A stretch of DNA of 64,000 nucleotides from Trichostrongylus colubriformis (taxonomy: Eukaryota; Nematoda; Chromadorea; Rhabditida; Trichostrongylidae): positions 10,500,509-10,564,508 of the forward strand of contig OZ022257.1 of the NCBI GenBank assembly GCA_963978905.1, given 5' to 3'. The position numbers were made by a program, and so were the translations under genes. How positions within the stretch are numbered: the first letter of the stretch is position 1; each line of letters opens with the position of its first letter. Shown here one piece after another: positions 1 through 12,043 of this stretch. The notes under the pieces were generated by a model. That model was not told the origin of the DNA and made no database searches. It was given only the letters and a program-made list of their open reading frames with translations.

Positions 1-1239
1 GAGCAAAAGTGCAGCAAAGGAAATGACTTGGGTGAAAGAAGCAGTAAACGGAGGGAGAACATTCCAGAAAAACTCACATGCCAAGAAAAGCAAAAGATTT
101 CAAAAGGTATCGGTTAGCTGCTCGTGGTAGTGAAAACCTGGTGACTGATGTTCCTTGCAAAGAACTTGCCACACGGCAATGCCATCCATCGCGGTAACTA
201 CAAAGTTCCCTCTTCCCGCCATGTGCTTCCCGCCCTCTTTTCGTGAAGACGTTACATGTACGAATTGGATTTATCACGGGCACAGGGCTATGGGCCAACA
301 CAGCAGCTCATCAGCTTTGTGACGGCGGACACGTTCCCACGCCTACGATAGCCGACACTTAGCCGGACAGCCGACGCTGCTTGACCTTCGTAGTAGTGAG
401 ACAGCAATGGGCTAATTTCCTGTGAGAGCTGTGATTCACATTTCAGGATGGGAAAAATTCACTCAAAAGTCGTCTCTTCGACCGCATTGACGTATTTGTA
501 TTTCCCGGATGAAATGGATGGGTGAAATTTCAATTCTTCTCCCTATGTTTAGAGATTGCAATTTTCCCTGAGCGCCTGATAAAGGCTTTTGAAAAACGCT
601 GATTAATTACCTAAGGCTTGAAATTTGCTGGAACAGGCATCCCCCAACCACACTATCATTTCTGGAGCTGATAGCAATTAATTCAGCACAGAGGGTATTA
701 CCGTACTTTTTCCGAAATATAATACCAACATTGGAGAGGAACATTAGCACAAAGCTATATTTAGTAGCCTTCATATGGGAAATGTGGTCATTATTATGCA
801 GTTACAGTATAATGTTGGTATTATAATAGAAAAACTCAAATAGCCGAAGATGTTTGTGCAAGAGCCTTGTCCTTTTCAATTTCTACCTATTTCTCCCAAA
901 GTGCTATTGGCCGAAGTAGCAGATACTTTTTTGAATTTTCTATAAGCTACGTATGCAGTGTGCCATATTTCGTTTTCGGCAAATATTGGAGGAACGCTTC
1001 CTTTTAGTGCAGTGAACAAAAACTCCCTGCCTCAAGTTTATGAGAGATACGAAGAAGGGCATACGAATTTGCACTGCTATGTAGCTGCTGGCTTCGCCCC
1101 TCGGTGGATATTTTTGTTCAAAAAAAAAACAGTACATATCATGCTCTCCTTGTGACGCGGTCTACTGAATTTTCAAGATTCTCAAAGCCATCCATCTACT
1201 AAGCACCAAGTCTCACTTTCCTTCCATGTCTCATCAACG
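1..1239. other. unassigned DNA, no gene seen
   Basis: Only short open frames occur here, without splice-site support or recognisable motifs. Two AT-rich near-repeats reading AATACCAACATT and AATGTTGGTATT (about 721 and 812) could be ends of a small decayed inverted element. Nothing else is supported. Confidence 0.5.
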
Positions 1240-1241
1240 TA

Positions 1242-1747
1242 CAGTAGCGCTCAAAAGTCTTCGGCGAAATGGTCTTTCACTTGGGGTTTTTCACTTATAA
1301 CTTTTTTGCAACTGCACCGATCTAAGAGAAATTTTAGTATGTTGTACTTGGATACACTACATACTTAATATACTATTTTGGCGCTCAATGGTATAGGTTA
1401 CGCGGTTATATAAAATTTTTTGTTTTTGGAGTGCCATCGCTATGCCGTCCCGCTGTGCCGCTGAAATCGAAAGTCGTGGTCTTTCTACAATATATTAATA
1501 TTCTCTGAAGCTTGCTCGTTTTATTTTCGTTAAGAAAGCCGTTTCCCTTGAACAAGCCTTTTGCTTTTTTTGGGAGGTCTTGTAGTAAATCCTTGTAAAA
1601 AACCATTAAGAGTGTCAAGCTGCACTCAAGTAGAAGGAAATGTTGGCAATAGGTTCAGGCATCACATATTAAAATTTTGTCAAATTTGGTCAAGTAGAAA
1701 AAAAGTTATGACAAAAGAGTTTTGGCCGAAGACTTTTGAGCGCTACG
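1242..1747 (+). mobile_element. Tc1-type MITE, copy A (about 506 bp)
   Basis: The element starts CAGTAGCGCTCAAAAGTC and ends with the inverted version (GACTTTTGAGCGCTAC). It is flanked by TA on both sides, as expected for Tc1/mariner insertion. It has three relatives in the window (33897, 37535, 58576). No intact transposase frame is seen, so it is non-autonomous. The right tip lacks one base compared with the other copies. Confidence 0.88.
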
Positions 1748-1749
1748 TA

Positions 1750-2660
1750 TAATGGGAATTATTTTGCTCTTATGTCTTATCTGCAGCGTTAAAGGTGAAT
1801 TCACATCTGGAGCGCTAAAGGTGGTTTTTCAGGTGGTAAAACGAGAATCGGGCTAAGGAAATTGATTCTTATGTCATAGCTGCTGTAAAATATATGAGAG
1901 ACGAATCACCTTTCGGAACGCCTGTGTGCAAATATTGAAAATCAAGCTCACTGGCAATTTCTCACAGTTTCTAAATGATTTCGGGAGCCCTGACGTCATC
2001 CTTTGTTAGAAGGTGAAGAGCCACATGAGATCCATTCAAGGTGGGGTCGTACCGATGTTCCTTCGCGCGATATGAACCCTGTCAATCATGCGGCCTTCTG
2101 ATAGAACAGGTGGCAGCGCTCTTGACTAACAATAGGGAGTAAGTGATTACTCAAGGAAATTCTACACATGAGTCAAACGCTTCAAAGTAGAAAAGTATCA
2201 AATTTGCTAAATATCCTTTCAATTGAAAAAAAGTTGACAGCAGGTCCTCACAGAGGCTTTCGCCATGTCACCGTTTGCTTATCGAAAAGTCTCCACGGAA
2301 AGTAATTTCCCCGTTGGCGTGATGCAATTAATAAGCTGGTACTTAGATATTGAACTACTTGACATGGTGCACTTACTAAGAAAAGCCTTGCGTATTAAAG
2401 AGTTCTAAATTTGTTGCATTACCACGGGGCCACCCATACTTCTAGAAGAAGTCGAAGCACTCACAATAAGTCTCGGAAGGGAAGGGAGTGGGCTCATGAC
2501 CAGACTTTGAAGGCAGTGTGAGTGCATTATTTCCCCCATCAGATGCAGGGTCAGATAAATCACAGATCAGGAAAGAGAACGCTCGAGGTCTTCTTGGAAC
2601 CCTTGCTTTTTTAAATGACCCAGTTTAGCAGTTCTCATTTACCCATTTCATCTCTATCAC
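1750..2660. other. unassigned DNA
   Basis: No supported gene, RNA or repeat was recognised. Open frames are short and lack convincing splice signals. Confidence 0.4.
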
Positions 2661-2665
2661 TGTCT

Positions 2666-2969
2666 TCAAATGAGGGACACGCGATAGTGAGGATAGTCCT
2701 GTAAGAAGGATCGAATTTGAAATTCTGAAGGCACACCACGCGATAATCGAAGTGGTCCTTACCTTCTCAGGGCAGGTAGACCCTTGGATGGTTGTGAAGA
2801 TTGTCCCGCCGCGCACGGCCTGGTCGACCTGAGCCGAGTTGAGCCCAACAAGTCGAATCACACCCGGCATAGACGAGAGGGATACTTGCGATAAGTCAGC
2901 GATATCAATAGCGAAGGTAGCTTCAACAGGGAAGAACAGGTGATATCGTAGCATTTTGCGCGATGTCAT
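2666..2969 (-). CDS. candidate terminal exons of an unrecognised gene
   Basis: On the minus strand an open frame from 2969 to 2763 encodes about 69 residues. It ends exactly at a good donor (GAG AAG then GTAAGG). A 64-nt intron (2762-2699) ends in TTCTTACAG, and the following short exon (2698-2666) reads to a stop after ten residues. Intron size and signals are typical of nematodes. The protein (for example PGVIRLVGLNSAQVDQAV) matches nothing I recognise, and the start could lie in an upstream exon. It could also be a chance open frame, because the surroundings are decayed repeats. Confidence 0.28.
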
Positions 2970-3094
2970 CGAGCAAAAGCTCTTCTATAATCTCCAATAC
3001 TCGTACGAGCATTGAGGGCAGGAAACTTCATTTTTGGCAGTTGTGAAGGGTTTTGATTCATTTTTCTTAGTTAGTGGGTAAACGAGGGACTTTA

Positions 3095-3838
3095 CAGGGG
3101 GTGCCCAAAAAAAAAGTTATTTTGCCCACGGCTCACACCTGCCAATCATACAAAACCTAGGGAAACGAAAGAGATAAACGTATTGGGGCAAAATATTCCT
3201 GAAATGTCCCTCTAAAAGCAGGAACAAGCTGTGGCTCCCTACGTTCATCTTTATAAAAATATGGAGCTTTCATTCGGCGCAGTCGGGCTTCGGAGTACCT
3301 ACAGTGTCAGGGTCCGCTTAAAACGGTGAAGCCAGGCTCCGTGGTAGGTCTTTTGTGGGAAGCTTCCTGAGGATTGGCCCTTCGGTTCATGGAAGTCACA
3401 GAGCCCCTGTTGCTTGGACAAGGCTGCTATGATCCGAAGTATCATTTTTCATCTCAAACCTGCCTCCGAAGGGGTTTCAGTGGTAAGGGCACGTTTGGAC
3501 TCTTGGAAACGAAGGTCACTGGGAACCAGGAAAAAACGGAATGTTAAAGAACACCAACCAGTATGAATCCCCCTAGGTACCCAGAGTGAACGGACCTCAG
3601 CAAGGTTGTGAACGAGGGCGACGAAGTTTCGGATTTTGCCCAGTTGAGGTGACACATCTTGTTCACTCTTTCCTCGCTCCCGTTCCTGCTCGTGCAGAAG
3701 GCTGCCACGGAGTTTAGTGATAGAGTGAGGTCTGCTCTTGAATCTGGGTATGTAAATACCTCAACAGAATTTGCTGTAGTTCGACTAAAGTGGGGTGAAA
3801 GTGGATTAGACAAAATTACTTTTTTTTGACACCCCCTG
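3095..3838. mobile_element. TA-flanked inverted-repeat element, 744 bp, copy 1
   Basis: The ends are imperfect inverted repeats (CAGGGGGTGCCCAAAAAA and the complement of TTTTTTTTGACACCCCCTG), each flanked by TA. A related copy lies at 10197-11487. The plus strand near the right end carries a decayed frame whose last codons read D-K-I-T-F-F-stop inside the terminal repeat, which suggests the remains of a transposase C-terminus. No catalytic motif was identified. Superfamily assignment to Tc1/mariner rests on TA target duplication and the ends only. Confidence 0.8.
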
Positions 3839-3840
3839 TA

Positions 3841-4998
3841 CATCCTGTAACACGCGCGATAGGTCTCACAATTTTTCGCGAGGTGTGCCTCTAATATTAA
3901 TAATAATGGAGCAAATAATAATTGACGTAATCCCTCATTGTTTTCAAAATTGAAGACATCGAGAAATCTAACAACTACTTCAATCATTAAGACTTTTTAA
4001 AAAGAAAATTGCACGGTTACGGTAGATAAGCATGGTGTTAAGACCTTTGTCGTAATCTATCGGCTGTGCCCTGGGGCGTCCTCGGTATACCGTGTCTTAT
4101 CTGATAGAATCTATCAATGGCTGGTACGAAGCCGTAGGAGACGGCTCGTTGGGTTCCCTATCTTACATATGTTCTTTTGCTTCCCTCCCATTAAGCTCAT
4201 GGTATTTGGAAGATAATAAAGAATGATGATCACAATCACTAGTGCAAACACATGGCGTTTAGAGAGTGCATGAATATTGAAGTGAAACGATGGCGGTGAC
4301 TGTGATTGGTAAGCCTCCAGAAATTCGGATCCATTGTTTGTGGCTCACTAGCAGACCGCCAGTACCAAACAATTCTGTCGTTCGTCATTTACTGAGTTGA
4401 TGCTATAAATGAGCGGATCTCATGTACAACGCATGGCACTTATGTGCCTGCTGTACACCATTCCAGGGACAGCCTCCCAATGAAATTGCGACATACGAAA
4501 ACGCACCTTTTGCCGTGCAATTAATGCACAGGGCATTACGGCGATGCGACGCGGATTATTCACTTCCGTATAGGAAGAACAAGCACTTTAAATTGCATCG
4601 AATGCATGTTAAGTGTTGTGAGCAATGTGGCAGTTATGAAAGGAGAAAATTGCCTTTTTTGCTCACAACAAGGCTATATGCATGGTCTATAAATTCCTGG
4701 AAAATTTCGCAGTAAAATTTATTAACGTTTTGCAAAATATACTAAAAAACATGTTATATGTGATTGGGATATGAGTATTGGTCAGAAATCAACAGCATGA
4801 GAAATTCAGTTGTCCACTGCTATTCATGTGGTATTCTACTGAGAAACTATTAGATATATCTAGATACAACCACTGTGAACACATGGATGGCGAATTTAGT
4901 CTACTGTCCAGTGTTGCCCAAGCTGTTCAGTTAAAGATAGGAGAATGGAGAATAGGACAGGAATCGAAGATGTTTAGTAGAATAAAAACACCAGAGGT
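3841..4998. other. unassigned DNA
   Basis: No gene is supported. A 97-codon open frame at 4422-4715 (plus) contains several Cys residues, but it has no signal peptide, splice support or known motif and is probably chance. Confidence 0.4.
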
Positions 4999-5316
4999 GT
5001 GTACCCTTATGTCATGATTTCGCACCGCGGCATGTCGCAAGCGAAGCAAGACGGTCGTTTGGCGCGGCCCCTTGGAGCTAATTTGCCAATGGGGCACTGC
5101 CAAAGCTCCTCCCCTAAAGAGGCTTAGGTAAATCTGGGAGAGTCCAGACGGCCCATGCGCCCCATTGGCAAATTAGCTGCAAGGGCCGCGCCAAACGACA
5201 TACACCCTTTAATCGTTCAAACAATTGTAAGACCCAACCACCGCGACGCGCATTGCTCGCACACACTGCGTCGCACGCCGCTCGACTTCGCGCGAAATCC
5301 TGACATAAGGGTACAC
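4999..5316. repeat. foldback element, about 318 bp, with nested palindrome
   Basis: Terminal inverted repeats read GTGTACCCTTATGTCA. Inside lies a second, GC-rich palindrome, with arms about 5054-5100 and 5157-5199 sharing GTCGTTTGGCGCGGCCC. The same terminal sequence occurs at the edge of other repeats (about 20078-20100 and 26909-26935), so it is a dispersed family. No coding capacity was seen. Target duplication is unclear. Confidence 0.72.
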
Positions 5317-5727
5317 ATCTAAGCACTGGTAGGTTGAGCGGGTCCGGTCCATGGCATAGGCCAGTACGTCTGAACGATACTACGATATTGGAAGAAGTCC
5401 ACTATATGACGTTTCCTATGCAGGGATTGCTTTAGATTCACTGAACATGATTGGATTCGATGCGCCGCGCATTCAATCCCTGTCTAAAATCGTGCACTCG
5501 TGCAAGCTGAGTTGTCCAACTATAATCGGGGTCATAAACGACGATTGCTGTTCCAGCCAGGGTTGCTTATAATTTATCAGTACTGCAACTTGCTCGGCGT
5601 CCCGGGAAAATTTGATCCCACAATTTCGGTACCTTATGTCAGGTGTTAACCACTTTCATAACACCTTCCCTTAGGCGTTGGACATTTCAAAACGGTGCAC
5701 TAAACACTGTTGCTGGAGCCAGCAACC

Positions 5728-5893
5728 CTCGCGGTTGAAGTAAACAAAAAAAACGTGTACTTAGGGGGGCTATATATTAAATTTCGAAGTTCCAATTTTG
5801 TAGAAGGCCAACCTACTCGCGGTTGAAGTAAACAAAAAAAACGTGTACTTAGGGAGGCTATATATTAAATTTCGAAGTTCCAATTTTGTAGAA
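5728..5893. repeat. two-copy tandem duplication, 88-bp period
   Basis: The unit beginning CTCGCGGTTGAAGTAAAC at 5728 is repeated at 5816 with almost no change (through TTTTGTAGAA). The near identity suggests a recent event. Confidence 0.92.
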
Positions 5894-5899
5894 ATATGG

Positions 5900-8410
5900 A
5901 ACGAAATGGGAAATGATGAATGGTCAGAAAGTGAGACTCAATTAATCTTGGCCAAGGTGACTTCAAGATGATTTGTGGTATGGTCCTCAACAGGATATTA
6001 TCAAAAAAGAAAAATTGCTGGTCTACTAAAAAATTGCACGTTCAGGAATTTGTACATTGTGAAGGAAATCAAATAATTACTTTCTGAAATATGTAGATAT
6101 TTTGGTGGAAATAAATAGAAAAAAAGCAAAAGACGTTGTAGCCGATTTATTCTTTTACCGTACATAATCTTATCAATTTCGAGCTGGTAAGTCAGCCCAG
6201 TCCAAAGAGGCATGCTATTGAGTCAGCTAGACATTCGAACATTTTGGAAGGCAGTAAGAAGCGAAAAGAGACACCACAATTTCATTCTGCTTGTTCCAAG
6301 CATGAGAAATACTGGAGCATCAGAAATACTGAATGAGCACACTACATAGTATGTGCTGAGAAATGGCATTGCTCACGAAAAATGATGCTTCTTTTTTGTG
6401 GAACTGGAAGCCGACATTCACACATTGCGAAAGAATCGCAGGAACAAATAAGTGAGTCTATTTTCACGAAGTTAAAAAATGGGGATTCCTTTCGTTTTCA
6501 AGCAACGCATTTGCTACAGCAAGCAGACTGAAGAAGGAGACCCTCGGAGATCCAGACACGCTGTTTTTGGTAATAGTTCATGAGGACACCTTCATTGTTC
6601 TAAGTTCTCCTGAAAATGAAATCTTGAGATACTCGCCCTTACGGAAACAAAAATTACTCATGAAATGTTCTAGGAAAAAATCTTAAGCGGTAATCACTAC
6701 GGGTATTTATGAAATGAAAGTTCGATACCGCCGTTCAGTGCTAATCAAAGTGGACTTCGATGGTGTGATGCCAACGCCTAGTGGCTCTAACATTAAAGAG
6801 ATCTTCAAAAGTAAGTCTTGTAGAAATTCTACTCAACTCAAGAAATCATCGAATGCCTTGTTGGCCTAAAAAATAAATGGTATTGTTATGCACATGATTA
6901 CTAAGCATAAAGTAGTCTGTAGGGCGGCCCCACAGGAAATTATTGCTGCCTATTCATCCACACTTCTATCTCTGAAATGTGCTATTGCCCTTTTTTGAGA
7001 GAAATCGTCCAAAAACCATTCAGCCGATTGTTACGTCACCTTTTGACGTCTTCGTAAAAGTTAGATAGCAAGTCATATGATTGGTCGCAAAGACGTTGCA
7101 GACGAAATCTCATTTAATTTCAGATTTTGCCAATGAAATATCTGAGAAAGAACGCGAAAACTGTCATTTTGGTGAAAATCTGAAGTGAACAGCGGAAATG
7201 TGCCAGAACATTTCTGTGCCATAAGGAAATTGAAAGCTGTAATGTGAGATGGAGTCCTGACTTGATATTTGTTCGTGTCACTGCACTTTTGATTAAATGG
7301 TCTCGTTTGATTGTGATTGCAAATACTGCTTCGCTTAAGACGGCCAAAAACGACAAATTTAGTTTCTGGTGTCCATACACAACAGCAAACAATTTTTCAG
7401 TGTAGTCGAGATTAAAAGGGAAAACATGCGAGAATGTGGTACATACTTCAGCAGCAGCCATGTTCGGAAGATGATGGTGTATTGTTAGGAAAGAGACTGG
7501 AAACGACCTGGAAGCTGTGTGTAATAATTATGTGTGTAATAATTATAATAGCTGTGTTATTGGGATGCTATGTGGTAATGAAGCTTCTGATTGAGCAGCT
7601 CAGCTTCCGGACACCGCCTCGCCACTACTCGATCGCCATGACGCGATTACCAAATTTTTTTACAACTAATTGTAGTTGGTTGAAGTGCGAGTGATTATCT
7701 GAGTGTGTCTTGCTGTTTTGGCTCATTTTGGATGTAGAACCACCAATGGCACCCTTATTCTAAAGAAGTCAATTGATGCTGTACATGAATCTAGTGTGTT
7801 TCAGTTACTGTAATAAGATGCAACCTGCCTCCGCCCTACATACAGCGGCCCCAGGCTCGGTTATCTTGACTGGCAGTTAACTCTAAATGACTAATCTTTC
7901 TGTACGATGGCTGTTTTTTTCCTGTTGCCTCGGGAACAAAAATAATAATGTTAACCTGTGAATGTGCCTAATGGTGACTTCTCAATTCTGCTATATCAGT
8001 TTTTTGCCACTTCATCTACATAGAAACGTACAACACATACAATATTGTTCTTATCTGATTTTTTGATATTATACAATGCTGAGCCCATGTGTAGCTGTTA
8101 CCATGACAATGCGTTTCACACCTTTGATCTTCTGTTTTATTGTGCGCACCTTTGAGTGTATCGAAATAAATAAATAAATAAAAGATGAACCGTAAGCGAG
8201 TACCATTTCCCTGAAACGGCAGTAAGGGTGGACCTCCCCCTAGCAGAGTTGGGTGGACCGCTCGGGAAAGCCTGCTACAATCTCAGAGATATAAGAGACT
8301 TGTTAAAGCAGTAGAGTCTTAAATAGATAGTGATCTGTGTTTTTGATGTACGAACATTTTCATCTGAATCGAGCATCGGAGACCTGATCAAGCAAGCCGA
8401 GAAGACCAAG
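5900..8410. other. unassigned DNA, with a possible retroelement 3' tail
   Basis: Nothing is firmly recognisable. A 113-codon minus-strand frame (7461-7120) has no motif or splice support. The stretch 7700-8185 looks like a 3' untranslated region ending in repeated AAATAAATAAATAAA (8164-8184). Such a tail is compatible with a non-LTR retrotransposon 3' end or a gene terminator, but no upstream coding sequence supports either. Confidence 0.35.
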
Positions 8411-8459
8411 TACGGTGGTATCGTGCCGAACGAGACGACCAGGCACTACTTGCTATAAA

Positions 8460-9240
8460 CCATACAAGAGACTAGGGTCAAGCGGGTGTCGAGGGAAATT
8501 TTCAAAAGATAAGACCCCATCCCAAAAAGGGGCCTCCATACGACAGCTCCCCCCCCCCTCTTCAGGTAACTCTACTTCTGTGGTTTATACACAGCATGCT
8601 CTCAGAACACGAACGAGAGGGTGGTTGTCCTCGCCACGTTTCGTTGCGGGATGCGCCATGCATGACGTTTTCCTTCCCACTATCAGTGGGTAAAAATGCC
8701 TTCCCGATCCACATAGTGGCTCTCTAGCACTAGATCACCTACTCGTAATCGTATTAAGATATGATAGAAGTCTATTTCAGTCAACTTTTCGTTTTCATCC
8801 CATAGGTTCTGGAGAATTCAATCACGGTGGTGCCCGTGGATAGATATCGCTTCCCACGGTTAATCGGTGAATTTCGGAGGTGTCTCTGTGCGTGGTTTCG
8901 GTGTCAGCGAACCAACGAAAGAGCTATTAGCGTTGACCGGTTACGTTACGGATCGCGTCATGCATGAGGTTTGCACGATGATTAAGTTAAGCCAGTTTCG
9001 GGTTCGAACTCAATTAGTCAATTTTATTACGCCTGAGAAAGACCGCAGATTACTGCCTACCTCGACGATTGCCACCCCCTCCCCTCCCAACGAGCCAAGT
9101 ATGACCCCCTGTCGAGGATTCCTTGTCGGAGGTTTGACCGCAAGAGATTGGAGAGGAGCTGCTTCTTGGGGCATGGAAAGGCCCTGGTGGTGGGTGCGTT
9201 CTTGTCAATACGAGCTTAGCCATTAATACGGGTTCCTAAG
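8460..9240 (+). repeat. dispersed repeat R2, partial copy
   Basis: This is homologous, with many changes and small indels, to 26090-27590 and 44890-47220 (same strand) and to 12740-14170 and 19440-21610 (opposite strand). Shared landmarks are the TCTTCAG...TGTGGTTT block, the ATGCGCCATGCATGA block and the GAATTTCGGAGGT block. Around 8735-8760 it preserves a site that is filled by a palindromic mariner in the 46-kb copy. No coding function was recognised. Confidence 0.75.
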
Positions 9241-10194
9241 AAAATCTGACGACTCGAATCGGACTTTTGCTATTGAAGAGATGTGGTCCATTTCCACTTT
9301 TGACAATCTTCGTCGCTTACACACCAACAAGAAGCTATGACGCGTAGGTGCGTAGAGCATTTGATGTAGATTCAAAAATTTCTAAAAGGAAGGCCATACT
9401 TTTTCTTATTTTATGGTCAGCAACTTCAGAGCTAACAATAAAATCAGTTTCAGAATGTGAGATAAGATCGCGTTCTCGGGGAATCACGGAGCGCAATGGA
9501 ATGAGTAGGGTGTATGGCTGCTGAGTTGATGATGTCGATCGAATCTTTTTAGGTATCTCGTAGCTCCAGAAACCCACCTATTTACGGTGGACTTCGTATT
9601 CTCCCGATAGACGACTCGATATCGAAGTCAATAACATCATCTTTAAGCGGAGGTTCTGCCTCACCGACGTCGATTTTGCTTCGAAGTCCGAAGCGGAATC
9701 TGAACGTCGACTCATCCGCGTAAGATTTTTCTTCTGAGTACATAGAGGGACTCGACAAATCAAGAGGTGAAGCCCCAAAGCAGTCGTCAACTAGAACTAC
9801 TTAACTTTTTTCGCCGGTTTGTAGGAGGTTTATCGAAATCATCGCAAATCGACACGTTGAACATCTCAATGACAGTGTCAGGATGCAGAAAGTGTCAGGA
9901 CGAGACTGAGAGGCCATCGAGAGGCGTCACTCCTCCTAAACTCAAAAACTGATCTGCTCAAGTGGATCCGCGCTAAGAGCAGACGTCTATCACCTTATGT
10001 TCGAACAAGAAAACAACGGAGAAGTTACAGGCATCCCTCTCAAGCTATCTTGAACAGGTTGAGCAGAATATTGAAAAAAGGACAGCCATAAGAGCAAGAA
10101 GAGTGTCAAAATGGGTTCATATGATCGATCACAAATGGGAACATCTCAGGTTATCGCTCGGAGAGACCAACTATGAACGACTGTACAACAAGTG
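9240..10194. repeat. dispersed repeat R3, copy 1
   Basis: About 900 bp matches 30440-31340 in the same orientation, for example AAAATCTGAC..ACTCGA near 9241 and 30456. The 745-bp TA element at 10197 interrupts this copy. The paralogue at about 31317 shows the uninterrupted arrangement. Short frames on both strands are broken by stops. Confidence 0.75.
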
Positions 10195-10196
10195 TA

Positions 10197-11487
10197 CAAG
10201 AGGTGCCAAAAAAGAGTAATTTTGTCTCCTCCAATTTCACCCCACTTCAGTCAAACTACAGCGAATTCTGTTGAGGTATTTTCATCCCCAGATTCAAGAG
10301 CAGACCTCACTCTATCTCTATACTCCGTGGCAGCCTTCTGCACGAGCAGGAAGGGGAGCGAGGAAAGAGTGAACAAGATGTGTCACCCCAACTGGGCAAA
10401 ATCAAAAATTTCGTATCCCTCGTTCACAACCTTGCTGAGGTTCGTTCACTCCGGGTACCTACGGGGATTCATACTTGGTGGTATTCTTTAAAGACAGTGT
10501 TCGGGATAATGTGGGTGACAGGGAATCGCATAAGGAGGCATTGAGTGAAAAACTACGGGTCTGGAAGGCCTATGCATGGCGAAATCCCCCGCGGAAGGCG
10601 CCCCCTTGAGCTGTGGCGGAGGCGGCCTCGTCAGGACAAGCCGCCTTGGACAAGGACAGCCCGCCTCCAGGCGACGTGATTAGGGGTTGGTCATGCTATA
10701 GTTGGTCAAGGAGATCGGCAGGATTGAAAGTATCGCTGCGCGCTTTTTCACTTTTAGCTTGAAGCTCATCACATGAAAATGGATGCTGTCTCATTTCCGA
10801 ACATCCCTTCATGTTGACGTCTTGGTAATGCCAATGGAAAACCTATGCGGACTACCTGCCAATTGACGGAAAGGTCGTCCGCGCCTAGAACCAACGGTGG
10901 GAAGAGGTCCTATTTCTCGAGTTTTTGGCCATTTCCATGCGTTTTTTTCTCCACCGTCCTGATACTAGACATCTCGGCTTTCATATTCACTACTTCTTTA
11001 ACTTTTCGTCCGGACTTTCCCGAAAGCTGCCTTTAACATTCCTTTTTTCGGGTTCCCAGCAGCGTCCTTCGTTTCCAAGAGCCTAAACGTGCCCTTACCA
11101 CTGAAACCCCTCCGGAGGCGGATTTGGGCATGAAAATGATACTTCGGATCATAGCAGCCTTGTCCAAGCAGCAGGAGCTCTGTGACTTCCATGAACGGAA
11201 GGGCCAATCCTCAGGAAGCTTCCCACAGAAGACTTACCACGGAGCCTGGCTTCACTATTTCAAGCGTACCTTGATACTGTAGATACTCCGAAGCCCGACT
11301 GCGCCGAATGAAAGCTCTATATTTTTATGATTTTATGAAAGTGAAAGCAGGGAGTCTCAGCTTGTTCCTCTTTTAGAGAAAATTTCGGGAACATGTGCCC
11401 CAATACTTTCATCTCTTTCGTTCCCCTATGTTTTGTATAATTGGCAGATGTGAGCGGAGAGCAAAATTACTTTTTCTGGTACCCCTG
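10197..11487. mobile_element. TA-flanked inverted-repeat element, copy 2, with nested TTAA element
   Basis: This is the opposite orientation to copy 1 at 3095. The ends read CAAGAGGTGCCAAAAAAG and the complement CAGGGGTACCAGAAAAAG, flanked by TA. Without the nested 541-bp insertion and its 4-bp duplication it is 746 bp, against 744 for copy 1. The uninserted target is seen in the R3 paralogue near 31317. Confidence 0.82.
10492..11032. mobile_element. TTAA-flanked element, 541 bp, nested in the TA element
   Basis: The element runs from AGACAGTGTTCGGGA to TCCCGAAAGCTGCCT and is bounded by TTAA on both sides. Copy 1 of the host element (around 3545) has a single TTAA at the matching position, so insertion and 4-bp target duplication are directly visible. 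A longer relative lies at 32683-33310. It resembles the palindromic TTAA-type elements known from nematode genomes. No transposase frame is present. Confidence 0.88.
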
Positions 11488-11788
11488 TATATGTGAAGCG
11501 AGTATCTTGTTTCACTTGGTATGCTGATCCTCTGTAGACGGTGTTTCCTATATAATATCTATATTTATCTTTATCTGTTGCTAATTATTACTCGTCACAA
11601 CATTGTAGTAAGATCGAGCACGCCTGCAGACGAAGAACAGTTGAAGAACAATCGACGAACACATTGCTGAAAAATTCCAATGGTCTACCTTATCGTCTAG
11701 TTTAATAAGTACACTCCGTTCAGCTGGACGCATATTGAGATCGGTGGAGCAGGCACGTGACCTCAGTATCGTGCTCTCAACAAAAACA

Positions 11789-12043
11789 TCAAAGTTCAAG
11801 ATTTATACATGATCGCGATGGAGTTTCACTTTCTCCCGAAATAGAAATCGTCCCCATCGGACCCCACGGGTAGGGCGGAGGAGGATACATGGGCGGAACC
11901 CAAAAGTAATTGTGTACCAAACCCATCATTGAAAACACCTGAAGCAATTTCGCAGTATTTCATATGACGCACGTTCATCGAAGGTAAAATAGCAAACGTA
12001 CCATGAAAAGTTTCAGCAATGCGGTTACAGTAGCAAATGTCAT
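11789..12043 (-). CDS. small secreted peptide gene P1, C-terminal frame altered
   Basis: Exon 1 is 12043-12002 (14 codons, MTFATVTALLKLFM). A GT-AG intron of 63 nt (12001-11939, GTACGT..TTCAG) follows, then exon 2 from 11938. The spliced frame gives a hydrophobic leader followed by an aromatic/proline-rich segment (PPMYPPPPYPWG). A splice acceptor precedes the ATG (TTTCCAG then 13 nt), consistent with spliced-leader addition. Compared with intact family members, the frame is shifted by one after the PYP segment. As a result the reading runs to a stop at 11789 (63 aa), while the shifted frame would end Y-F-G-R-K. It is either a decaying copy or a divergent one. Confidence 0.6.

Noticed and set aside
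3544..3987. 147-codon minus-strand frame as a gene
   Set aside because: It overlaps the terminal repeat of the 745-bp TA element and runs past its border. The matching frame in the 10-kb copy reflects DNA similarity; the other strand fits the transposase tail better.
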